Origin: Deltaproteobacteria bacterium
Lineage (GTDB): Bacteria > Desulfobacterota > GWC2-55-46 > DRQE01
Assembly: GCA_011371515.1 (NCBI GenBank)
Contig: DRQE01000164.1
Coordinates: 1-11,796, forward strand
Reading direction: 5' to 3'
DNA: 11,796 nt
Notes under the pieces: model-generated
Databases searched by the model: none
Seen by the model: only the letters and a program-made list of their open reading frames with translations
Told to the model about the DNA's origin: nothing
In this document: piece after piece, positions 1-7,050 of the stretch
Numbering within the stretch: the first letter of the stretch is position 1
Layout: every line of letters begins with the position of its first letter
Program-made: the position numbers and the translations under genes

Positions 1-2697
1 GGTTATCTCCACATCATCCACCGGTCTAAAAAGTATGTGTTCAAATATATGGAAGCCTTCCCTGAAGTATTTCGACCTCATGTATTTTATTATTCCGTCC
101 CTATACTGTTCGGCATCCTTCTCTGTTGTGAACCTCTTTCTGCACTGTGCGAGCACATCGCCATCAGAGCCTATAAGCTCAAGCCTGAACCAGCCCGACA
201 TCTTCTTTATCCTGTAGTTTTCCTTAAGGGGGCTCCGCTCTATTATGTGGCTTATACGGGTTCCTGCCTCCTTCTTCTGGGCGTCAGTGGATTCGGCTGT
301 AAACCTTTTACTCTTGAGTGCCTGCTCTCTATAACTATAGGTGTCTCTGTCTACATCTATGTGAAGCGCTATCTCATACCTGTTTTCACCAACCTTTTTT
401 ATCTTAAAGTCTTTATTGACATCCTTCTCGCAGTAACCTATGGTTCTTCGCTCGTAGTTATCTATTCCAAAGAGTTTTGAGAGCCTCTTCTTAAGACCCG
501 ACACATTGGCTGAGTCCCACAGGCTCTCTTCCTCCTTAAGGCATCTGTATTTGAAAGCCTTTGACCTGTCTCTACTTATCTCAGGATAGCTTCGGAGAAA
601 GTCCTCCTTGTCCTTTATCATATCCCTCAGGGTGTCAAGTTTTTCGGCATAGCTGCCTTCTGCCGCAGCCATGTATATGACCATGGCGTAGTCTGTAAAA
701 CTTTCCGCAAACCTTGCTATAAGGTGATCAAGAAAACGACTCCTTCTTTCAAGAAATAGCTCTTCCGGCTCGGTATATTCTCTGAGCTTTTGCAAATAGC
801 CGTTCTCTATTTCTCTGAACTCTTTCCAGTAGTCGGCGAGTTTTTTCCTGTCGATGGCATCAAGCTCTGTTGAACCCGTCTTTTCTCTTACGAACTCTAT
901 GAAGTCGTTGAGCAGGTACTCCACCGATGGAAAGTCGTCTTCTTCTTTGTCAGGCTCGTTGTAAAGCGGGCGCACTGAATATGTGGCATCCACAGGAGCT
1001 GCTACGGACAGAAGGTTTTTAACATTCTCAAGCTGCGAAAGATAACTTGCAAGCAGTTGATCAAAGAACATGAGAAACGCCTTTAGTTGCCTTGCCTGTG
1101 CTTTTCTTCTGGCATCAGCCGTAGAAGGAAGCCCAGCTTTGCCCACCCCATAGACAAGGGGAAAGTCGTTCTGTACGGAGTAGTACTCATCAAGTGGAAG
1201 CACTCTTCCCTGTGGCACATCGAGGTCTGCATCGTATCCGTTGAGTTTGGGCTTTATGTGTTCTGCCTTCAGGTGTTGCAGAAGTGTTTCTACCTGCTCT
1301 CTATCGGCATAAAATGGCACCCTGTTTTTGTAGAATATAATCCTCGACCATTCGTGCCTCAGGTTAAGATGATACTTTCCACCCAGCTTGAGACACCATC
1401 TTTCTCCGCTGGTCTGTGGCACACCATCCAGATAGTTCGTAACGAGAAGGTCTCTTACGGATACCACCCCATCTATGCCGAGTATAATCCTGTAAAGGTC
1501 TGACACATGGATTCTATCTTTAAGCTCTGACTCCCTGAGTTCGTCTCTATCGACAAAACCCTGTTGCATTACAAGGCCCTCAAATATCTCGTCCACGGTT
1601 TTGCCCTTCTCCAGCATCTCCTTTAGAGAATAGAAACTTACTGGTGGGGCAAGGAACCTGTCTACCTCAAAGAATATTCTGGCAAGCACCTGTTCAGGGT
1701 CTGCCTCTGGAGCAAGCTCTATGTCTGCACAGAGGGATATTTCCTGACTTTTGACTATGCCGAACCTTACATAGTCCTCACAGAGGTTCCTGTGGCTGTG
1801 AAGCCTGCAGTAAACATCTTTTATGATGGCAAGGATCCTCTTAAGCCGCTTTGTGTAGAACTTAAAGAAAGAGTCTGCCTCAGAGCTTTTAAGCATCTGT
1901 TCGAGCTCGTCCACCACATCCACCGTTACATAGGGTGGCAGCAACACCCTGAAACTTCCAGCCGATACACTAAACGGCTCTGCCCCATCAAAGACTATCT
2001 TTATCTCGAAAGAGAGCTCGCCCCTATCAAGCCAGACGAACTCATGCCCCTTTATCTCTCCATCAAGTATCTGCAACAGGCTCTCCTCTTTATAGTAAAG
2101 AGGGAACTCCACCTCCACAGGGGGTGTTACAATCCTTACTGGTATGGTCTCATCATCCTTTTCAAGCTCCCACTCTATGATGTTTGTGTTTAGGTCTCCC
2201 AGCTCATCGTCTTCTTCAAGTTGCAGGAATACATTGTAAAGCCCCTTTAGCACCTTCTTCTCGAAGCCCTCTTTAGCTTTCAGGCTCATCCTGTAGCCCC
2301 TGTCGTCTTCGTTGCATCTGTAGTGGAAGGCAGGTCCATTGAACACCTCGAGCCAGCCGTTTTGCACACCATGGCAGTCTATTATGAGAAGCCTTATGTC
2401 TTCTATGGTGAGAGGATTACATGTTAGAATCTGGCGGGCAGTAAAGAAGTCCTGAATCTCTTCGTCGCTCTTTCTTGCGAGTATGTCTTTTGTGTGGAAT
2501 CTCGTTCTATAGGTGAGCTCGGTTATGGCATAGGAGAGCACTTCCAGTATGGTAATACCGGGGTCATGTATGTTGTGGTCTGTCCATACATCAGAGGCAA
2601 GCTGTGTTATATACTCAATGCCCTTCTGCCTGAGGAAGTTATAGTCCATGCCCTCTGGCAGTGTTCTTCCCTTAACTATAGCCTTGCTTTCTGCCAC
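1..2697 (-). CDS. Afp12-like eCIS baseplate wedge protein (3' end beyond the left edge)
   Basis: The minus frame is open without a stop from 2697 to base 1, giving 899 residues with the C-terminus outside the window. I chose the GTG at 2697 because a strong GGGAGGT site lies five bases upstream; the next candidate, Met17, has a poorly spaced site. The N-terminus (residues 37-64) carries the WTDHNIHDPGITILE and YAITELTYR signature of the Afp12/Pvc12 branch of baseplate J-like proteins. Further family blocks are EEYYSVQ-type sequence written here as DEYYSVQNDFPLVYG, then ARQLKAFLMFFDQLLA, and EGFHIFEHILFRP at residues 880-892. Two similar modules at about 763-820 and 827-873 precede that last block. 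In the Afp and PVC particles this protein pairs with Afp11 to build the wedge around the spike. It starts 12 bases after the Afp11-like stop, so co-translation is likely. Family assignment is confident from the motifs; the full length is unknown. Confidence 0.9.
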   Translation of the reverse strand, partial: MAESKAIVKGRTLPEGMDYNFLRQKGIEYITQLASDVWTDHNIHDPGITILEVLSYAITELTYRTRFHTKDILARKSDEEIQDFFTARQILTCNPLTIEDIRLLIIDCHGVQNGWLEVFNGPAFHYRCNEDDRGYRMSLKAKEGFEKKVLKGLYNVFLQLEEDDELGDLNTNIIEWELEKDDETIPVRIVTPPVEVEFPLYYKEESLLQILDGEIKGHEFVWLDRGELSFEIKIVFDGAEPFSVSAGSFRVLLPPYVTVDVVDELEQMLKSSEADSFFKFYTKRLKRILAIIKDVYCRLHSHRNLCEDYVRFGIVKSQEISLCADIELAPEADPEQVLARIFFEVDRFLAPPVSFYSLKEMLEKGKTVDEIFEGLVMQQGFVDRDELRESELKDRIHVSDLYRIILGIDGVVSVRDLLVTNYLDGVPQTSGERWCLKLGGKYHLNLRHEWSRIIFYKNRVPFYADREQVETLLQHLKAEHIKPKLNGYDADLDVPQGRVLPLDEYYSVQNDFPLVYGVGKAGLPSTADARRKAQARQLKAFLMFFDQLLASYLSQLENVKNLLSVAAPVDATYSVRPLYNEPDKEEDDFPSVEYLLNDFIEFVREKTGSTELDAIDRKKLADYWKEFREIENGYLQKLREYTEPEELFLERRSRFLDHLIARFAESFTDYAMVIYMAAAEGSYAEKLDTLRDMIKDKEDFLRSYPEISRDRSKAFKYRCLKEEESLWDSANVSGLKKRLSKLFGIDNYERRTIGYCEKDVNKDFKIKKVGENRYEIALHIDVDRDTYSYREQALKSKRFTAESTDAQKKEAGTRISHIIERSPLKENYRIKKMSGWFRLELIGSDGDVLAQCRKRFTTEKDAEQYRDGIIKYMRSKYFREGFHIFEHILFRPVDDVEIT

Positions 2698-2702
2698 AAA
2701 AT

Positions 2703-2709
2703 ACCTCCC
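2703..2709 (-). promoter_or_regulatory. Ribosome binding site setting the GTG start of the Afp12-like gene
   Basis: Read on the minus strand this is GGGAGGT, followed by the five-base spacer ATTTT and then GTG at 2697. It lies directly after the TAA stop of the Afp11-like gene. It decides the start of a gene whose first in-frame ATG is only at codon 17. Confidence 0.7.
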
Positions 2710-5700
2710 TTAACCAGCCTTGCTACACGCACCGGGCTCCACACGGTGCTCCCAGTGGGTTGTGAGCACAGCCCATGGTTTTGAGAGAACTATCTCCGAG
2801 AGTCCGCCTCTTCCTTCTTGGACATTTCCCTCTTCATCCACCACAGAAAGGGTTACATCCATCACATGGTCTACATAGTGGAGATTTTCCATGAAGCCAA
2901 CCACCATTGAGCGGTGGAGCGAGCCTCCGAAGGTTAGCTCCCTGCCATCCTCAAAAGCCCATGGGGCAAGGAATCTTTTAAGGTCTTCCTCGAGTTGTTT
3001 TTTGTAATAGTTCTCGTCAAATCCTTTTCCAAATGCCACCTTGCAGTCTACCCTGACTGCTTCGTACACAGGATTCTCCACACTGACCTTTACGAACCCA
3101 CTGCTGAGTGCCTCAAGAAGTTCTTTTATCCTCTTTCTGTTGTTATTGCTCACCATGGGCTTGAAGGGGTCTATACCCTGCTGTTTGGTAATATCTGGCA
3201 CTACCACCACCTTTACTGCTCCGGGGGAGAGCTCATTGGCTTCCTCTGTATGGGGCAGGCATTTCACTTTGTAGATAAAGGGGAACTCTTCGAGCACGAG
3301 CCTCTCGTAGTCCCATACGGTGATGGCTCTGTTTTTGTGCCTCAACCTTTCGCTAACCCTTCGATAGAACTCCTGCGGAGCCTCTCGCATCCTGCCACCG
3401 AAGGATGGATAGGGCTGGGTTATCTTCTTTATGGACGAATCACTCCTTACGGGCTTCGTTATGGAGCCTGAAGGAAGTGGGCTTGCAAGGTGGAATGGGT
3501 CATTGCCCATGTTCTTGAAGGTTGCAACCCCTGCCTGAGCCACCACATCCACCATAAGGGGGAACGCCCTGTATCTGTCGGATATGCTAACCCTTATCCA
3601 TCTCATCCCCTGTGGCATAAGGGTGTGTTCCAAGGACGCATCCTCTGGTATGCTCAGCCGTATAATGCCTGAAGTAAGAAGGCTATTTGTTGTATCCTCT
3701 ATTATGTAATCCTCAAGGGCTTTCCAGCTGCCATCTGTTGAAAGATAGTGCCACTCGATAACATCAGGCACATCTACCGAGCTATCTTCCGTGCCCTCGG
3801 CAACCTGAAAGAGTATGGAGACCGTCTGGCTCGGCTCAACCTCACCTATACCAACATGGAGGGCAGCCTGCATATAACCGTTCTTATCGGTCTTGAGGAC
3901 AGGGGGCAGAAGGGAAAATGCCTTTATTTCGTCCTCGTTAACCTTCAGGATTTCCTGATACCTGTAGCCAAAGGGATGTATGTGCAGGAATCTGTGGCTT
4001 TCACCGTCCACACTGGCGGTTGCGGTATAGTTACAGCTGAGGCTTTTTATGGTGGGTGTGTAGGGTCTTCTGGGCTGCTCACCGGCACCATCGTCCTTTA
4101 CTATCCAGTCTGTATATACCTGTGGATATAGGGCGTGTCCGAAGGCATCGGCAGGATTGCTCAGCTCAAGGCGCAGAAAACCCTGCTTGAGCCCCATACT
4201 GTAGGAGTTGAACTCTTCAAGCTCTGAATATTCCTTATGTAAAGCTGTGAAGTTAAATGTAAGAGAGTTTTGGCTTTCAGGTTTATCAAGATTACTATTG
4301 TGTTTAAAAAGAGAAACTTCGTTGCTGCCGTTAAGGCAATCCGTACTCCACGAACCATCTTTAAGGCAATAGGGCTTCACCCTGAAATCATCGTCAGATG
4401 TTATATTGAGGTATTTCTTTTTATCTGTATCTTTACCATAACTATAGTAGTTTACAAAACTCTCCTCTGGCAGTCCCATCCATTCTATGGAAAGGGTGAG
4501 CTCTTTGAGTTGCTTTGAAAATATCTCCCTTGAGCCTACATAAAAGGAACTACCCACAATGGGCTGGGGACCAAAGGGCATAAATGGGGAAGAAGGGTCG
4601 AGCACTCCCTGATCATTCTGTAGTATCAGCTCTCGTAACCCCTCTACCTTAACATCTATCTTAACTTTATTTATGGTTATCTCTCTGGCAGAAAGAGGCA
4701 CCTGCTCGTTGAGAAGGAATCTTACCACCGGAAAGTTCGTATCATACCCGCCATCGAGCTTTTCGGGGTCGTAGTCCACTACAGGTTCAATGGCCTCTGA
4801 AAGGGTTATTTCTAACTCAATATTGCTGTCGACAGACAGACTGAACTTTGCATCTTCTCCATCAGGGCTTACCTCTATCCAGCCCTTCTTACCGCTTAGC
4901 TCCACCCTGAAGTGTTCTGCCTTGAGTGTATCAGAACTTACCTCCTCTTCGGGTGTGATGGTTATGGTTATGGTTCTCTTGCCGCCCGCAAGCCTTAAAA
5001 CGGGCGATGTTATGGCAAATCCTGCGGTGGCAAGCTCCATGGTCTTTTCAGTAAGCTCTGACTGTGGCTCACCAAAGGGTCTCCACATGGTGTCTGCATC
5101 TTCTTTAAGAGGGTCAGAGGATACATAGATAGAGAACTCTTCTTTGCCCGTATCATTGGTCTCTTCTACAAACAGGGTCTTAAGGCTTTCAACCCTCGCC
5201 CTGTTTAGGGTTATGTCTTTATCAACACTATATATGAGCTCCTTTCCAGTGGCATCTTTGCCTGCCTTAAGCTCTGTTCCTGCCTTCAGTATGTATTCAT
5301 CCACATGTTTTGCAAGCTCCACCACTATGTGTACGGAGTCAGGGTTTTCTGGCTTTTCCTTAAGCCTTAAGACCTCCTTGTAGTAGAACTCAAGGTGTCT
5401 TCTTGTAAGGCTGTTGAGCTCTTCCTGTGCATAGGAAAAAAGTTTGAGGAATGCAAGCAGTAGTGCGTTGTGTGCCTTGTGGCGTGGGGAGTTCTCGAGG
5501 CTGTAGACGAGGTGTTTGCCCGCCCCTGTAACGAGCCTTATGTAGACGCCATATACGCGGCTAAACAGTGCCTTAAGGAAAGACAGAGAGTACTCTATAC
5601 GCTTCTTATCTGACCACCCGGAATCACCATATATGTCAACATCTTCAAGGTTTGTGGCAAGCCCCGTATAGTAGTCCTGCCAGCTTTTGGCAGCCCCGTC

Positions 5701-6330
5701 AACCGCAGGGTCTATCCAGAGTGAAGAGAACCCTTTCTCCAGTATACTCTTCGTAGATGAAAACCTGTAGCCATCCCCTGATGAGTCCACCTCTATGGTG
5801 TCGTCTATGAGTCCTTCTTCAACGCCCTTGTTGTAGTACTTTATAAGGGTTGCAAGCTCGCCTCGAAGCCTTATGGTAATCTCTCTTTCCAGTTCTTCCT
5901 TGAACGGAATGTCATAGATGGGTAGCCCCGAAAACTTTTCGAACTCGTAGAAGAGGCTGAATATTATATCGAAAAGGGGCTTGTAGTCTTCTGCACTCAG
6001 GGAGTCTTTGAGTATGTCCAGATACCTTCTGAAGGTCTCTCCAACAAGCCTGTAGTTGGTCTTTACTATCTTTGCAAGTAGTGTCGAGATGTCTGTGGTT
6101 ATAAAGTCCTGCCAGTTACCGTCGGGTTTGTTCTGGCTGTTGTAATAGGCAATAAGGGTGGCGTACTTTTCGAGAAAACACAGAAGGTCCTCAAGCCTTC
6201 TTTCGTCTATCTTCACATACTCTGGTGAGAGTGCCTTGAGCCAGCGCCTGTTACGGCTTGTTCCGTCATGCCTTAAGCCCTTTATACCCATAGCCGAAAG
6301 ATTTGTCTCACAGCTACACCTCTTGCTCAT
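2710..6330 (-). CDS. Baseplate J-like wedge protein of an eCIS (Afp11-like, T4 gp6 type)
   Basis: This 1206-residue protein is the large wedge component that, with the Afp12-like protein, rings the spike and couples fibre signals to sheath contraction. The N-terminal helical part (about 30-90) has LSPEYVKIDERR followed by a GNWQDF block typical of Afp11 proteins. The middle is beta-rich, with family-like blocks such as PFMPFGPQPIVGSSFYVGS and AFGHALYPQVYTDW. Later comes a GIIRLSIPEDAS block, and from about 970 the baseplate J-like C-terminal part with RMREAPQEFYRRVSERLRHK and AITVWDYERLVLEEFPFIYK. From memory it is longer than the Serratia and Photorhabdus proteins and closer to the long forms of other eCIS lineages. 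The ATG at 6330 sits three bases after the gp25 stop with GAGGG upstream; the later Met14 has no such site. Oddities are a CSC motif at residues 5-7 and a Cys/Asn-rich loop at 654-694. Confidence 0.92.
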   Translation of the reverse strand: MSKRCSCETNLSAMGIKGLRHDGTSRNRRWLKALSPEYVKIDERRLEDLLCFLEKYATLIAYYNSQNKPDGNWQDFITTDISTLLAKIVKTNYRLVGETFRRYLDILKDSLSAEDYKPLFDIIFSLFYEFEKFSGLPIYDIPFKEELEREITIRLRGELATLIKYYNKGVEEGLIDDTIEVDSSGDGYRFSSTKSILEKGFSSLWIDPAVDGAAKSWQDYYTGLATNLEDVDIYGDSGWSDKKRIEYSLSFLKALFSRVYGVYIRLVTGAGKHLVYSLENSPRHKAHNALLLAFLKLFSYAQEELNSLTRRHLEFYYKEVLRLKEKPENPDSVHIVVELAKHVDEYILKAGTELKAGKDATGKELIYSVDKDITLNRARVESLKTLFVEETNDTGKEEFSIYVSSDPLKEDADTMWRPFGEPQSELTEKTMELATAGFAITSPVLRLAGGKRTITITITPEEEVSSDTLKAEHFRVELSGKKGWIEVSPDGEDAKFSLSVDSNIELEITLSEAIEPVVDYDPEKLDGGYDTNFPVVRFLLNEQVPLSAREITINKVKIDVKVEGLRELILQNDQGVLDPSSPFMPFGPQPIVGSSFYVGSREIFSKQLKELTLSIEWMGLPEESFVNYYSYGKDTDKKKYLNITSDDDFRVKPYCLKDGSWSTDCLNGSNEVSLFKHNSNLDKPESQNSLTFNFTALHKEYSELEEFNSYSMGLKQGFLRLELSNPADAFGHALYPQVYTDWIVKDDGAGEQPRRPYTPTIKSLSCNYTATASVDGESHRFLHIHPFGYRYQEILKVNEDEIKAFSLLPPVLKTDKNGYMQAALHVGIGEVEPSQTVSILFQVAEGTEDSSVDVPDVIEWHYLSTDGSWKALEDYIIEDTTNSLLTSGIIRLSIPEDASLEHTLMPQGMRWIRVSISDRYRAFPLMVDVVAQAGVATFKNMGNDPFHLASPLPSGSITKPVRSDSSIKKITQPYPSFGGRMREAPQEFYRRVSERLRHKNRAITVWDYERLVLEEFPFIYKVKCLPHTEEANELSPGAVKVVVVPDITKQQGIDPFKPMVSNNNRKRIKELLEALSSGFVKVSVENPVYEAVRVDCKVAFGKGFDENYYKKQLEEDLKRFLAPWAFEDGRELTFGGSLHRSMVVGFMENLHYVDHVMDVTLSVVDEEGNVQEGRGGLSEIVLSKPWAVLTTHWEHRVEPGACSKAG
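4331..4370. repeat. Two-unit repeat with a 30-base period inside the Afp11-like gene
   Basis: The 10-mer TTAAGGCAAT occurs exactly at 4331-4340 and 4361-4370. In the encoded protein (minus strand) both copies read Cys-Leu followed by Lys/Asn and a Gly-Ser pair: CLKDGS at residues 655-660 and CLNGS at 665-669. The period is exactly ten codons, so the frame is kept. It may be a small in-frame duplication in a surface loop, or chance. Confidence 0.5.
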
Positions 6331-6333
6331 AGG

Positions 6334-6729
6334 CTATGTTCCCTCTTTGAGATAGAATGGATAGACCAGATTGCTCCTTGCGTTGGTGGCTCTTATGCGG
6401 AAGTCTATTATTATGTTGAGAGTGCCCTCCTCTATCTCTACCGATACGCCATCAAGCTCTATCCTTGGTTCGAAATAGACTATAGCGTCCTCCACGAGTT
6501 TTCTTACATAGGCTATCGTGGTTGCGTTCAGTGGCTCGAAGAGGAACCTTTTAAGGTTACACCCATAGGCTGGTTGCATGACCCTTTCACCAACCGTGGT
6601 GGAGAGGAGTATGTAGAGGCTCCTTTTAATATCCTCCTCTGCGCTGGTCATCTTTACATCTGCGGTGTTTTTGTCGAACTCTGGCGGAAAGCTCCAGCCG
6701 GTGCCAAGAAAACTCTCTTCTTTTTTCAC
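6334..6729 (-). CDS. gp25-like baseplate wedge protein (Afp9-like)
   Basis: At 131 residues it matches the usual size of the GPW/gp25 family, the small wedge protein that bridges the hub and the first sheath ring in T4, type VI systems and eCIS. Visible motifs are FLGTGWSFPPEF (7-18), then ILLSTTVGERVMQPAYGCNL (40-59) running into RFLFEPL, the family core. EPRIELDGV (87-95) and TNARSNLVYPFY (115-126) follow. The GTG start is supported by AGGAGG seven bases upstream, lying within the last codons of the PAAR gene, so its translation is tied to that gene. In the Serratia and Photorhabdus loci gp25 comes directly after the spike gene; here the PAAR gene lies between them. Identification is secure. 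Confidence 0.93.
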   Translation of the reverse strand: MKKEESFLGTGWSFPPEFDKNTADVKMTSAEEDIKRSLYILLSTTVGERVMQPAYGCNLKRFLFEPLNATTIAYVRKLVEDAIVYFEPRIELDGVSVEIEEGTLNIIIDFRIRATNARSNLVYPFYLKEGT

Positions 6730-6732
6730 CCT

Positions 6733-7014
6733 CTATCCTCCTATCTGCACGGTAATCTCACCTATCAGCGCTGCTGCTCCACAGAGGCAGATGTCTGTCG
6801 TTCTCAACGCAGGCTTTCCACCTATAAAGACGGTGGCACTGCCCTTTGGAAAAGGGCTTGTTGTCGGCTGGTGTGAAGCCGGTGGTAATGCGCATACATG
6901 GGTATCTCCCATGACTGCTGCGGGCATACCTCCTATAAGAACGGTTGCCACCCCGGGACCTGTAATAACTCCTCCGTGTGTTGTTGTATCCATAACCCTT
7001 GCAGCTGGTGGCAT
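6733..7014 (-). CDS. PAAR-domain spike tip protein (Afp10-like)
   Basis: This 93-residue protein is a single PAAR domain with nothing fused to it. It is expected to form the conical, metal-binding point that caps the VgrG-like trimer and pierces the target envelope. The sequence shows the internal pseudo-repeat of the family: HGGVITGPG then TVLIGGMPAA in the first half, and PFPKGSATVFIGGKPAL in the second. Candidate metal ligands are His13, His39, Cys41, His48, Cys76 and Cys78, though which ones bind cannot be decided by eye. The ATG at 7014 follows a GGGAGGG site at an eight-base spacing. It begins 36 bases after the spike gene and ends three bases before the gp25 start, matching a structural role in the same particle. 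No toxin extension is present. Confidence 0.92.
   Translation of the reverse strand: MPPAARVMDTTTHGGVITGPGVATVLIGGMPAAVMGDTHVCALPPASHQPTTSPFPKGSATVFIGGKPALRTTDICLCGAAALIGEITVQIGG
6737..6742 (-). promoter_or_regulatory. Ribosome binding site for the GTG start of the gp25-like gene
   Basis: AGGAGG on the minus strand, seven bases before the GTG at 6729. It lies inside the final codons of the PAAR gene, so it supports the GTG start and tight coupling of the two genes. Confidence 0.65.
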
Positions 7015-7050
7015 AAATTAATCCCTCCCTTTCTGTTACTTCCACAGGGG

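Noticed and set aside
37..2193. Several plus-strand open frames of 130-150 codons in the first 2.2 kb.
   Set aside because: All are opposite the continuous Afp12-like frame, have hydrophobic low-information translations and no upstream binding sites.
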